From contig JBFLWP010000004.1 of the NCBI GenBank assembly GCA_040757595.1, forward strand, positions 82,251 to 146,250: a DNA stretch of 64,000 bases, given 5' to 3'. Position 1 is the stretch's first letter, and every line of letters begins with the position of its first letter. Positions 1 to 9,111 of the stretch are shown in pieces. The stretch comes from Nitrospirota bacterium (GTDB taxonomy: Bacteria > Nitrospirota > Nitrospiria > Nitrospirales > Nitrospiraceae). The notes below the pieces were generated by a model. That model did no database searches. It saw only the letters and a list, made by a program, of their open reading frames with translations, and had not been told where the DNA came from. Made by a program: the position numbers and the translations under genes.

Positions 1-172
1 TGTCGGGCATGTGCAGATCCAGGAGCGTGACCCTTGGCGCGTGCCGGCGAAACAGCTCGATCGCTTCGCGCCCGCCGGTGGCGACGAGCACCTGGTACCC
101 CTGCTGCCCCAGGGCGGCCTTCAGCAGATCACAAATCAGCCGATCGTCGTCCACGACCAAGACCGTCGCCAT
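1..172 (-). CDS. Response regulator receiver domain protein (partial, cut by window edge)
   Basis: This is the N-terminal 57 residues of a receiver domain. It opens with MATVLVVDDDRL, which has the beta1 strand and the acidic cluster, and runs to LLDLHMPD, which holds the phospho-acceptor aspartate. The ATG lies 9 bp downstream of the stop of the hybrid kinase, and a GGGGGAC-type ribosome site fills the gap. The two are therefore probably co-transcribed and may be partners. The output domain, if any, is outside the window. Confidence 0.85.
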   Translation of the reverse strand, partial: MATVLVVDDDRLICDLLKAALGQQGYQVLVATGGREAIELFRRHAPRVTLLDLHMPD

Positions 173-181
173 GCGTCCCCC

Positions 182-3100
182 TTAGCCCCCCAGCACCTCG
201 CAAATCTTCCGTTTGAAGGCCGACGGAGTGAACGGCTTGGAGATGAAATGCAGGCCGCTCTCCGGCAGATGGTGATGGTTCAGCACGTGGTCGGTGTAGC
301 CGGACATGTAGAGCACCTTGGTCTCCGGATGCCGCTCCTTGAGGCCCTCGGCCAGGTCTCTCCCGTTCACCGCCGGCATCACCACATCGGTCACGAGCAG
401 GTGGATCGGGGCGGAATGCCGCTGCCCGATCTGCAGCGCCTCGGCCCCGTTCCGAGCAGCCAGGACGGTGTATCCGGCTTCTTGCAGAACCCGGCACGCG
501 AGCGCGCGCAGCGAGTCCTCATCCTCGACCAACAGGATCGTCTCGGCGCCCGGTTGCGCTGCGACCGGGCGGAGATCCTCGGCATCCGGCGCCTCTTCCG
601 GGCCTTCGGCCAGCGGAAAGTAAATTTTGAACACGGTGCCCCGCTCCACGCCGCTTTCGACGACGATGGAGCCCCCGCTTTGCTGCACGATGCCGTACAC
701 GGTGGCGAGGCCCAGCCCCGTCCCGCGTCCCTGGGGTTTGGTGGTGAAGAACGGCTCGAACAAGTGGGCTTTGACTTCGGCATCCATCCCGCAGCCCGTA
801 TCCCCGACGGCGAGCATCACCGATTGCCCCGATTGGCCGCCGTCCGGCCTGGAGGAGCTGCGCGCGGCCCGTTCGACGTTCGCCGTCTCGATGGTGATCC
901 GGCCGCCGTTCGGCATGGCGTCCCGCGAATTGACGGCCAGGTTCAGCACCACCTGCTCGATCTGACTCGGGTCGGCCTTGATCTTCCACAGTCCGTCTCC
1001 CTTGACGGTCACCAGTTCGATGTCCTCCCCGATCAGACGCCGCAGCATGGGTTCCACGTTGCCGACCGCGGCGTTCAGATCCAACAGGACCGGCCGCAGC
1101 ACCTGGCGGCGGCTGAACGTCAGGAGCTGATTGGTCAGACTCGCGGCCCGTTGTTCGGCCTTCTGGATTTCCCGGATTTCTTCCCGCAGGGGGGCATCTG
1201 GACTCAGTTGCTCCAGCAGCATCTCGCAGTATCCCCCGATGACCGTCAGGAGGTTGTTGAAGTCGTGGGCAATGCCGCCGGCCAGCCGGCCCATGGCCTC
1301 CATCTTTTGAGACTGGCGCAACTGTCCTTCCAATTCCGCCGCCCGCTGCTGGTGCCGGTAGCTGCCGTACAGGATGCTCGCGGTCTGGGTAAGAAGCTCG
1401 ATCTTCTCCTGCTCGGTTCCCGTGAACCCGCCCGGGCGATTGGCCAAGCCGATCATGCCCACGACGTCCGCGCCTTGCATGATCGGCACCCCGAGAAAGT
1501 GATGCAGGAGAGGATGGCCGGGAGGCAGGCCTCCGGCCCGGGGATCGGCGACCGGCTCATTCGACAGCACCACCTTCCCGGACGTGATCACCCGGCCAAA
1601 CAGGTTCTCGAAATTGGTGAACTCCAGGTAGCCTTGCTGGCGATAGGTGCGCACGGCGTTGTCGTAGAACTCGCGATTGACCTCACGATCCCATTGAACG
1701 CCTTCATGGGCGAGAATCCGCAGAGCCGGCCCTTCCACGACCACCCCGAGGAACCCGTACTCGCTGCTCGTCTGGCGCAAGGCGCTCCTGAGCAGCCTGG
1801 CGCTGGCCTCGCGCCAATTTCCGTCCTGCAGGAACCCCAAGATCACGTCGGTGATGGCGTGCAACTGGCCGGTCTTGACCTCCAGCGCTTCCTGCACGCG
1901 CTGCCGCTCGATGGCAAGCCCGGCGATCCGCGCGACGTTTTCGATCATGGCCCGTTCCGTCGTGCCAGGGCCGCGGCGTTCGCGAAAATACAGGCAAATC
2001 GTGCCCAAGACCCGACCTGTGGTCGCCAGGATCGGGCTCGACCAGCAGGCCCGGATTTCGCATCGCTCTGCCAGATCCCTGAACGCCTCGCACAAGGGGT
2101 CGCGCGAGATGTCCGCCACGGTCACCGGCTCGCGGCGGAACGCGGCGGCCCCGCATGCACCCGAACTGGGGCCGATGTCGAGCCCGTCCACCGCCTCCGC
2201 GAATTCGCGCGGAAAGCTCGGGGCGGCGGCGAAATGCAGCAGCCGCCCTTGATCGTCCGCCAACAAGACCGAGCACCGGAGTTCCGCGAACTGTTCCTCG
2301 AGGGCCTGGATCAGCCGCGTGAGCACCGTCTCCAGGGGGCTTCCCGTCGCGATGAGCTCGAAGGCGGAGTTCAAGGCGATGGCCAATCCCTCGGACTTCA
2401 CTTGCTCCGTGACGTCCTGCGTCACGCCGACTATCGCGATCGGGCGGCCGGCCCGGTCTTTGACCGCCTCGCCCAGCGTGCGAATCACCCGCACCGTTCG
2501 GTTTGGGCGAACGATTCGGGCCTCGTACTCGATGGAACGGCCGTCCTCCAAGGCCCGTTTGACGCAGTTCCGAACCATCTCCCGGTCATCCGGGTGAATC
2601 CGGTCGAGCAACGCCTCGGGGGTCGCCCCGAGCTCGCCGGGAAGGACGCCGAAGATCCGGCACAGCTCATCGGACCAGCGAACGGAATCGGCAGCGAGAT
2701 CCCACTGCCAGGTGCCCAAATGGGCGAGCCGCTGAACTTGGGCGAGCAGCCTGACGAATTCACGCGCCTCAGGCTCCAAAGATGACCCCTCGCGCATATC
2801 ACCTCCTATTCCGAGCACTTCGACCGACTCACCGTCTCCGCGGGCCCGCCGAACGAAGGTCCAGGAGATCACCCTCGGCTCCCCGACCTTCGGGATCAAA
2901 GCCGTTTCCAGGCGGAACGTTTCCCCTTCTCCGGACTGTCCGAGCAGCCGCTCGAACCGCGCCGCCGCGTCGCCCGATCCCATGAGGTCCCACCAATTCC
3001 TTCCGATGACCTCGTCGGCCTCGTAGCCGATGAGGCGGGCTGCGGCTTGGTTGGCGAAGGTTGCGGTGCCGTCCGGCAGGAGCCCGCAGATGAGGGGCCG

Positions 3101-3628
3101 CGGCGCGGCCAGCGCCAGATCCGTCTCATCCATCTCCTTCCGCAGTTCCACGACTGTTTCATTGTGGGCGGCGACGTCCACGATAAATCCGATGATACGA
3201 ACGGGGAGGCCCTGCTCGTCGTAGTCCACGTGGGCATGATGAAGGACTTCGTCATGAAAGCCGTCGGCACAGCGGAAGCGATAGTCGTCCGACCAGGCGG
3301 TCAGGCCGGCGTTGAAGACGGCCTGCAGGCCCTCGAGGACGCGCGTCCTGTCCTGGGGGTGGAGCCGGCTGGCCCAGGAGTCGGTTCCCGGTTCAAGCGC
3401 TTCCGGGGAATGCCCGAAGCACAACTGCATCCCTTCCGACCACCAGGCTTCGTCGGCGAGGAGATCCCAGTCGAATGCGACCAGGTTGGCCGCCCGTCCG
3501 GCGTGCATGCTTCGCCCGCTTGTCCCGGACCGCCGCATCCGCGTTTCCGGCGGCTCGTGCCGGTGTGGCGCGGGGGCTTCCCCGCCCGAACTCTGAGAAG
3601 GGCGAGATGCGGGTTCAACCCGTTCCAT
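182..3628 (-). CDS. Hybrid sensor histidine kinase (PAS x3, GAF x2, HisKA, HATPase, REC)
   Basis: This 1148-residue protein has no obvious membrane segment, so it is probably cytosolic. Domains in order are three PAS folds (about 45-165, 170-280, 290-420), two GAF folds (about 420-575 and 590-760), HisKA with the H-box GGIAHDFNNLL (about 790), and HATPase with NLAVNSRDAM and GTGLGLATVYG. A C-terminal receiver (about 1030-1148) has LLVTDVVMP and a conserved lysine in FISKPF. The signal is unknown; tandem PAS and GAF suggest redox, gas or small-ligand sensing. It sits between a degenerate sigma-54 activator domain upstream and a receiver protein downstream. The start is the first ATG after the 75-bp gap and is not certain. 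Confidence 0.88.
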   Translation of the reverse strand: MERVEPASRPSQSSGGEAPAPHRHEPPETRMRRSGTSGRSMHAGRAANLVAFDWDLLADEAWWSEGMQLCFGHSPEALEPGTDSWASRLHPQDRTRVLEGLQAVFNAGLTAWSDDYRFRCADGFHDEVLHHAHVDYDEQGLPVRIIGFIVDVAAHNETVVELRKEMDETDLALAAPRPLICGLLPDGTATFANQAAARLIGYEADEVIGRNWWDLMGSGDAAARFERLLGQSGEGETFRLETALIPKVGEPRVISWTFVRRARGDGESVEVLGIGGDMREGSSLEPEAREFVRLLAQVQRLAHLGTWQWDLAADSVRWSDELCRIFGVLPGELGATPEALLDRIHPDDREMVRNCVKRALEDGRSIEYEARIVRPNRTVRVIRTLGEAVKDRAGRPIAIVGVTQDVTEQVKSEGLAIALNSAFELIATGSPLETVLTRLIQALEEQFAELRCSVLLADDQGRLLHFAAAPSFPREFAEAVDGLDIGPSSGACGAAAFRREPVTVADISRDPLCEAFRDLAERCEIRACWSSPILATTGRVLGTICLYFRERRGPGTTERAMIENVARIAGLAIERQRVQEALEVKTGQLHAITDVILGFLQDGNWREASARLLRSALRQTSSEYGFLGVVVEGPALRILAHEGVQWDREVNREFYDNAVRTYRQQGYLEFTNFENLFGRVITSGKVVLSNEPVADPRAGGLPPGHPLLHHFLGVPIMQGADVVGMIGLANRPGGFTGTEQEKIELLTQTASILYGSYRHQQRAAELEGQLRQSQKMEAMGRLAGGIAHDFNNLLTVIGGYCEMLLEQLSPDAPLREEIREIQKAEQRAASLTNQLLTFSRRQVLRPVLLDLNAAVGNVEPMLRRLIGEDIELVTVKGDGLWKIKADPSQIEQVVLNLAVNSRDAMPNGGRITIETANVERAARSSSRPDGGQSGQSVMLAVGDTGCGMDAEVKAHLFEPFFTTKPQGRGTGLGLATVYGIVQQSGGSIVVESGVERGTVFKIYFPLAEGPEEAPDAEDLRPVAAQPGAETILLVEDEDSLRALACRVLQEAGYTVLAARNGAEALQIGQRHSAPIHLLVTDVVMPAVNGRDLAEGLKERHPETKVLYMSGYTDHVLNHHHLPESGLHFISKPFTPSAFKRKICEVLGG

Positions 3629-3703
3629 CGGTGCCTCGCATGCGATCCGGTCCCCGCCGCACCGAGCCCGTCGCCGGACCCGGACCTGTCCGCCGGCGCG
3701 CCT

Positions 3704-4348
3704 TCAACAGAGAGGAGCTTCCCCCGCGGCGTCATGCTGCGCCAGCTTGAGCAAGGGGGACATCCTCAGAGGGAATCCTCCGCCGACATACCGGAGAAAG
3801 GCGGAGAGCTCTGATCGCTCGAAAGCCTGCTCGCGCGTGTCGTGGGACACGGCGACCATGATGCGGACGTCCAACGGGGCTCCGTCGCGGTCTCCCAGCC
3901 TCTCAAGCGATTGCCTCTGGATCGCGTCCTCCAAGCGCTTGAGCGCCCACTTGGGCATGAGCTCGACGTGTTCGACCAGCAAGCTGCCGCCCCGCGCCAG
4001 TTCGAGTCCCCCTCGCACGCCCTGTGGCACGGCGGGCCAAATGCCGAACGCGGTCCCGAACAGGGCGGAGCCGATCTCCTCCTGGGTCTGGGCCATGCCC
4101 CGACAGTCGAAGACGACGAAGGGCCCGCTTGCATAGGAGCTCTGCCGGTGTACCCGTTCCGCCAGTTTCCGCACCAGAGCCGGGTCGTCCCCCTCCAACA
4201 GGAGCGGGAGCCCGAAATGATCGGACGAAAACGCCATCCGGCGAAGCCTCATGCTCGGATAGGCGTTTCTCGCTCGATGGGCTCTGCGGTCCCGCCCTCC
4301 TTCGCCTGCGCTCTGAAGTCGCTCCGGAGCCGATGATAGAGTCGCCAT
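3704..4348 (-). CDS. Degenerate sigma-54 activator (AAA+) domain protein
   Basis: This 214-residue protein aligns by eye with the central domain of NtrC-type activators, but its functional motifs are missing. The Walker A region reads LLLEGDDPALV in place of a GESGTGKE-like loop. The GAFTGA loop that contacts sigma-54 is replaced by GTAFGIWP. The Walker B region reads GGSLLVEHVELMP, so both acidic residues are changed. Flanking framework such as LERLGDRDGAPLDVRIMVAV is kept. There is no receiver and no Fis-type DNA-binding helix. The ATG at 4348 has AAGGAGG about 7 bp upstream, which is why I prefer it to the longer frame. It probably neither hydrolyses ATP nor activates sigma-54; a protein-binding role is inference. 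Confidence 0.7.
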   Translation of the reverse strand: MATLSSAPERLQSAGEGGRDRRAHRARNAYPSMRLRRMAFSSDHFGLPLLLEGDDPALVRKLAERVHRQSSYASGPFVVFDCRGMAQTQEEIGSALFGTAFGIWPAVPQGVRGGLELARGGSLLVEHVELMPKWALKRLEDAIQRQSLERLGDRDGAPLDVRIMVAVSHDTREQAFERSELSAFLRYVGGGFPLRMSPLLKLAQHDAAGEAPLC

Positions 4349-4620
4349 GTCGGGCCTCCTTCGTTCCACTTGCTCAGGAGAAAAGGGCGCTGCGCCGGAC
4401 ATGAGCAGGCTCCGTGCCGCGGGTTTCCGGCCTCCTGCTCGAACGGGCAAGGCGAGGATTGCCAACCTAACCTGCGGATTTCACTTTGGGATCAGCTAGA
4501 CTTTTCCTGGCAGGAAGTGGGAGACGGGACGATGTCGTCGTCTGATAGGCGGCCATGGCACAACTTCCATAGGAGAAAATGCCATAGCCCGCAAGGCCGA
4601 GCCGGCGCCAAGCCGGGGGA

Positions 4621-6015
4621 TCAGGACTGGGTCGGCATGTGAATCCCGTACTTGAGGATCTTCGTGTAGAGCGTTTTGTAATCCACGCAGAGGCGGCGGG
4701 CCGCTTCGGATTTGTTCCAGCCGGTTTCTTTCAGCGTCAGGAGAATGGCCTCCCGCTCCGCCGCCTCGACCGCCTTCCTGCGGATCTCCGACAGAGACCT
4801 CCCTCCCCGACCCTCCCGCGGCGCCGACTTGATCTCTGCATGCTCTCGGATCTGGGTCGGCAGGTGCTCCGGCTCCACGACTCGATCCGCCAGAATCACG
4901 GACGCCTGCATGCAGTTCTCGAGCTCCCGCACGTTGCCCGGCCAGGGGTAGGACTCCAGCAGCTCCATCGCGGCCGGACTGATTCCGCGAACCGGCTTCT
5001 TGTAGGACCTGGCGGCCAGCAGCAGGAAATAGTGGGCGAGGAGGGGGATGTCCCCTTTTCGCTTGGCCAGAGGCGGAACGGTCAGGATCACCGTGTTGAG
5101 CCGGTGATACAGATCCATGCGAAACCGGCCGTCGGCCACTAGTGCGTCCAGGTTCTCGTTGGTCGCGGAGACGATGCGGACGTCCACCGTGACGGCCCCT
5201 CGCCCTCCCAGCCGCTCCACCGACTTCGACTGCAGCACCCGAAGCAGCTTGGGCTGGATGTGCAGGGGGATGTTCCCGAGCTCGTCAATGAAGAGCGTCC
5301 CCCCATGAGCCTGTTCCAACCTGCCCACCTTCCCCTGGACGGCTCCGGTGAAGGCGCCCTTCTCGTATCCGAAAAGCTCGGCTTCGATCAGCGTCTCGGG
5401 CAGCGCGCTGCAATCTATGGGCACGAACGGCCCCTTGCGCCGCTCGCTGAGACCATGGATCGCCTTGGCGACCAGGTCCTTGCCCGTTCCGTTTTCTCCC
5501 GTAATCAGCACCGGCACCTCGAACGGGGCCACTTGCTTCATTTTCTCGATCAATTGCTGCATCTGTTGGCTCGTGCCGACCAGGTCCCGCAGCCTGAACG
5601 GCTTCACCGCGGCGCTGGTGAGCTCCTCGACCTCGGCGGTCAGTTCGTGAAATTGCAGGCAGTTGCGGACGATCACCTTCAATTTGTCCAGCACGATGGG
5701 CTTGGTCAAGTAGTCGTACGCCCCGTTATCCACCGCTTCCAGGGCATCATCCTTCGTGCCATAGCCCGTCAAGACGATCACCCGGTTTCCGCCCAATTCC
5801 GGCCCGAAGAATTGCTTGAGCAGATCGAGGCCGTTCCCGTCCGGCAGCCGGACGTCCAGCAGGACGAGGTCCGGGCGCTGCCGCCTCAACAGCGTGACTG
5901 CGTCCTTGGCGTTGTTGCACGCGATCGGTTGGTACCCCTCCTCGCCGAGGAATTCCTCGATCAGGTCCGCAATGTCGCGTTCATCGTCAACGATGAGAAT
6001 CCGCTCTTTGGCCAT
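4621..6015 (-). CDS. NtrC-family sigma-54-dependent response regulator
   Basis: This is a full-length activator of about 464 residues. The receiver (1-120) has ILIVDDERD, the aspartate in LVLLDVRLPDGNG and a lysine in YLTKPI. The AAA+ domain (about 145-380) has Walker A GENGTGKD, an intact GAFTGA loop and Walker B GGTLFIDELG. The C-terminal Fis-type helix-turn-helix contains NKSEAARRLCVDYKTLYTK. It should bind upstream elements and drive sigma-54 promoters when phosphorylated. The second of two adjacent ATGs is taken as start because GGAG is 6 bp before it. The neighbouring histidine kinase genes are candidate partners. The 272-bp gap to the next gene (4349-4620) holds no gene or convincing sigma-54 site that I can see. 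Confidence 0.92.
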   Translation of the reverse strand: MAKERILIVDDERDIADLIEEFLGEEGYQPIACNNAKDAVTLLRRQRPDLVLLDVRLPDGNGLDLLKQFFGPELGGNRVIVLTGYGTKDDALEAVDNGAYDYLTKPIVLDKLKVIVRNCLQFHELTAEVEELTSAAVKPFRLRDLVGTSQQMQQLIEKMKQVAPFEVPVLITGENGTGKDLVAKAIHGLSERRKGPFVPIDCSALPETLIEAELFGYEKGAFTGAVQGKVGRLEQAHGGTLFIDELGNIPLHIQPKLLRVLQSKSVERLGGRGAVTVDVRIVSATNENLDALVADGRFRMDLYHRLNTVILTVPPLAKRKGDIPLLAHYFLLLAARSYKKPVRGISPAAMELLESYPWPGNVRELENCMQASVILADRVVEPEHLPTQIREHAEIKSAPREGRGGRSLSEIRRKAVEAAEREAILLTLKETGWNKSEAARRLCVDYKTLYTKILKYGIHMPTQS

Positions 6016-6101
6016 CATCCACTCCGGTCATGTTCCGAGCATCCGATTGTGCGAAAAGCGCGCGGTTCGGAGAGACGTTCTGGGCACCGACAATTGCTCC
6101 C

Positions 6102-6203
6102 TCATCTGACGTAAACCACGCCGGGCAGGTCCTTGAGATCGGCATCGCTCGTTGTCACCTCGGCTCCTTGGTCCTGGGCTGTCGCGACATGTATAGCCTT
6201 TTT
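6102..6203 (-). pseudogene. C-terminal remnant of a PIN-domain (VapC-like) toxin
   Basis: The minus strand reads AIHVATAQ followed by GAEVTTSDADLKDLPGVVYV and then a stop. This matches the last conserved block of PIN-domain ribonuclease toxins, where an aspartate in TSD completes the acidic site. An in-frame TAG directly upstream leaves only about 33 codons, so the rest is lost. It lies just downstream of an intact RelE/Phd module, as expected in an eroded accessory island. Confidence 0.55.
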
Positions 6204-6227
6204 CTAGCAATATTCACTCAAGCGAAC

Positions 6228-6482
6228 TCAGCGGTACACGTCTTTCCTGTGCTCGATTGACAGCACATCCAGCCATTCAGAGCCGGCCCGCCGGTAGAGA
6301 ACCCGATAGGGCCACACGCGATAGGACCAGACCCTCTCTTTCTGAAACCTTCCTTTCAGCGGCTTCCCTTCCAGTGGGTTCGCGGCCAGATAACGTAAAG
6401 CCTCTTTAATCTTCTCTCGTGTCCCTGCGACAAACGTCTCCAGATCCTTTTGCGCCTGGGGGGTGAGACGGACCTGTCTCAC
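6228..6482 (-). CDS. RelE/ParE-family toxin
   Basis: This 84-residue protein has the RelE/ParE pattern. It starts with VRLTPQAQKDLETF, has KGRFQKERVWSYRVWPYRVLY in the core strands, and ends with VLSIEHRKDVYR. That tail is typical of ribosome-dependent mRNA interferases, in which basic and aromatic residues support cleavage. Its ATG overlaps the antitoxin stop by four bases (ATGA), so the pair is translationally coupled. Whether it inhibits translation or gyrase cannot be told from sequence; RelE-type is more likely. Confidence 0.85.
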   Translation of the reverse strand: MRQVRLTPQAQKDLETFVAGTREKIKEALRYLAANPLEGKPLKGRFQKERVWSYRVWPYRVLYRRAGSEWLDVLSIEHRKDVYR

Positions 6483-6745
6483 TGATCTTCCCCAAAGACG
6501 TCCTTGAACGAGCGAAACTTACCGGCCTTGGCCTCCCTGAGCCCCTGTTCTAGGGCCTTGACCGCCTTGGGGTTCGCCATGAACTCCAACGTTTCCATCC
6601 AGCTCTCAAACTCCTGGGCACTCATCACCACGGCCTTTGGCGCACCGTTCTTGGTCACGACGAACCGCTCCGAGAGCCGGTCGGCTTTGTCCACGAGTTC
6701 AGAGAACCGATCGCGGGCCTCCTTAAGTGGAATCGTCTTGGTCAT
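6479..6745 (-). CDS. Phd/YefM-family antitoxin
   Basis: This 88-residue protein starts MTKTIPLKEARDRFSELVD, the N-terminal DNA-binding part of Phd/YefM antitoxins. VVTKNGAPKAVVMSAQEFES follows, and then a C-terminal tail expected to wrap the toxin. The ATG at 6745 is chosen because GGAGGGAG precedes it at normal spacing and a promoter ends just upstream; the longer frame has neither. It precedes the toxin gene, the usual order for autoregulated modules. Confidence 0.85.
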   Translation of the reverse strand: MTKTIPLKEARDRFSELVDKADRLSERFVVTKNGAPKAVVMSAQEFESWMETLEFMANPKAVKALEQGLREAKAGKFRSFKDVFGEDQ

Positions 6746-6766
6746 TGTTCTCCCTCCGTGACCATG

Positions 6767-6795
6767 AGTGTACAGAATTCTGGCGACTTCCTCAA
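6767..6795 (-). promoter_or_regulatory. Promoter with palindromic operator for the toxin-antitoxin operon
   Basis: On the minus strand TTGAGG (6790-6795) and TACACT (6767-6772) are separated by 17 bp. The perfect palindrome CAGAATTCTG (6773-6782) lies inside the spacer, touching the -10 box. This is where an autorepressing Phd/YefM dimer would be expected to bind. The start codon is about 22 bp beyond the -10 box. Confidence 0.55.
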
Positions 6796-6837
6796 GGGTC
6801 GGGCTGAGTCCTCGTTCAAGGCCCGCCAGTTCTCTTC

Positions 6838-7059
6838 GCGGCACTGGCGCAGCGAGGCGTGGACTTGTACAAGGTGCAGCGGCTGCTTGGGCACAAGACC
6901 GGCGTGATGACGCAACGCTGCGCGCACCATTCGCCGGAAAGCCTGGGGGATGGAGTGAGGGTGCTGAAAGACCCGCGACCGGGGCCGGTTATCACAAATT
7001 TAGCACAATGGGCCGGCCCGAGGGGCCTTGGGACCGAGAGGAGTCTCGGAGCCCATTGA
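6838..7059 (+). pseudogene. C-terminal remnant of a tyrosine recombinase (integrase)
   Basis: The frame reads LAQRGVDLYKVQRLLGHKT and then MTQRCAHHSPE. This is the end of the catalytic domain of phage-type integrases. The second catalytic histidine is in LLGHK. The usual tyrosine position after QR is a cysteine (QRCAH in place of QRYAH), so the nucleophile appears lost. A stop at 6805 closes the frame upstream and no N-terminal part is present. The remnant ends 6 bp before tRNA-Lys, consistent with past integration at this tRNA. Confidence 0.7.
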
Positions 7060-7065
7060 TGGAAT

Positions 7066-7141
7066 TGGTGAGCCGGCTGGGGATCGAACCCAGGACCCTC
7101 GCCTTAAAAGGGCGATGCTCTACCATCTGAGCTACCGGCTC
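7066..7141 (-). tRNA. tRNA-Lys (anticodon TTT)
   Basis: The minus strand gives a 76-nt cloverleaf including an encoded CCA end. The acceptor stem is GAGCCGG paired with CCGGCTC. The D-arm contains TAGCTCAGATGGTAGAGCA, the anticodon loop is CTTTTAA and the T-loop is GGTTCGATCC. Flanked on one side by an integrase remnant and on the other by a heptamer inverted repeat. Confidence 0.95.
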
Positions 7142-7153
7142 GTTCTTAGGGAC

Positions 7154-7239
7154 GTCGTTCGTCACTCGTCATGCGTGAAGCGCAAGGAGCAGGCAGTATC
7201 CTACCATTAACGATTGGCGAATGACGAGTGACGATTGAC
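7154..7239. repeat. Heptamer-type inverted repeat between purA and tRNA-Lys
   Basis: The left arm, with CGTTCGTCACTCGTCAT, and the right arm, with ATGACGAGTGACGATTGAC, are reverse complements over 17 of 19 positions. About 48 bp of spacer separates them. It starts 6 bp beyond the purA stop, so it could also act as a transcript-end hairpin. One of the many elements of this class in the window. Confidence 0.75.
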
Positions 7240-7244
7240 CCGCC

Positions 7245-8603
<1,359 letters not shown>

Positions 8604-8673
8604 TCAGAGCTTCATGCGGCCCAATCCTATGATGCCCCCCACCGCTTGTCAAGCCGGCGCAAAAGCGCGGGTG

Positions 8674-8757
8674 CGGGGCGAGAGGCGCGAGGTGCTAAGG
8701 GGCTAGCAGAGAGATGTCCTCGTGCCTCTTGCCCCGAACCTCTGGCCTGGCGCGGCT
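8674..8757. repeat. Heptamer-type inverted repeat
   Basis: The left arm is built of GGGCGAG/AGGCGCG-type 7-mers and the right arm of CTCGTGCCTCTTGCCCCG-type units. The arms are imperfect reverse complements. It lies in the 320-bp gap upstream of purA, before the tRNA-Ala promoter. Confidence 0.65.
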
Positions 8758-8775
8758 GCGGTAGAGAGCCGCGCC

Positions 8776-8804
8776 TTGACTGCCTCCAGACCCCGTGGTA
8801 GCAT
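8776..8804 (+). promoter_or_regulatory. Candidate sigma-70 promoter for tRNA-Ala
   Basis: TTGACT (8776-8781) and TAGCAT (8799-8804) are separated by 17 bp. They lie about 74 bp before the mature tRNA-Ala 5' end, on the same strand. No protein gene starts nearby on this strand, so the tRNA is the likely target. Confidence 0.45.
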
Positions 8805-8822
8805 GCGCCCGGACTTAGCGGT

Positions 8823-8866
8823 AGTTGTCTTTCGACAACTCATCACTCAGCATTCATCACTCATCA
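8823..8866. repeat. Short hairpin plus ATCACTC heptamer tract
   Basis: A perfect 7-bp hairpin, AGTTGTC-TTTC-GACAACT, is followed directly by tandem units of the type CATCACTCAGCATTCATCAC. It lies between the candidate promoter and tRNA-Ala and so would be in the precursor leader. Confidence 0.55.
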
Positions 8867-8877
8867 GCGGGCTAGGT

Positions 8878-8953
8878 GGGGCTGTGGCGCAGTTGGGAGC
8901 GCGCGTGAATGGCATTCACGAGGTCGCCGGTTCAATCCCGGCCAGCTCCACCA
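8878..8953 (+). tRNA. tRNA-Ala (anticodon GGC)
   Basis: A 76-nt cloverleaf with encoded CCA. The acceptor GGGGCTG pairs with CAGCTCC (one G-U pair). The anticodon stem CGTGA/TCACG encloses the loop ATGGCAT, giving anticodon GGC. The T-arm is GCCGGTTCAATCCCGGC. Its immediate 3' flank is a heptamer repeat element. Confidence 0.93.
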
Positions 8954-8961
8954 AACCTTTG

Positions 8962-9104
8962 GCAGGCGAGAGGCGCGAGGTGAGCGGCTAGAGGGAAGAA
9001 CGTTCTCGCAACTGGATGGTCCCTATCGGCCTCGTGTCCGACCCTCACTTTTCCGATTCTTCGCTCTTCTACCCCTAGCCTCTAACCCCGCACCCCTCGC
9101 CTTG
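8962..9104. repeat. Heptamer-type inverted repeat upstream of the ABC-F gene
   Basis: The left arm (8962-8993) carries GCGAGAGGCGCGAGG and CGGCTAGAGG. The right arm (9070-9103) carries CCCCTAGCCTCTAACCCCG and CACCCCTCGCC. About 75 bp of spacer separates them. The right arm ends 8 bp before the ABC-F start codon and leaves no recognisable Shine-Dalgarno sequence there. Confidence 0.7.
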
Positions 9105-9111
9105 TAGAGCC

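Noticed and set aside
11..2785. A 924-codon plus-strand frame opposite the hybrid kinase
   Set aside because: Its residues show no domain motif and the opposite strand encodes a complete kinase. Long antisense frames are expected at this GC content.
4349..4620. Sigma-54 promoter in the gap between the NtrC-type regulator and the degenerate activator
   Set aside because: TGGCAC- and TTGC-like words occur but not at -24/-12 spacing.
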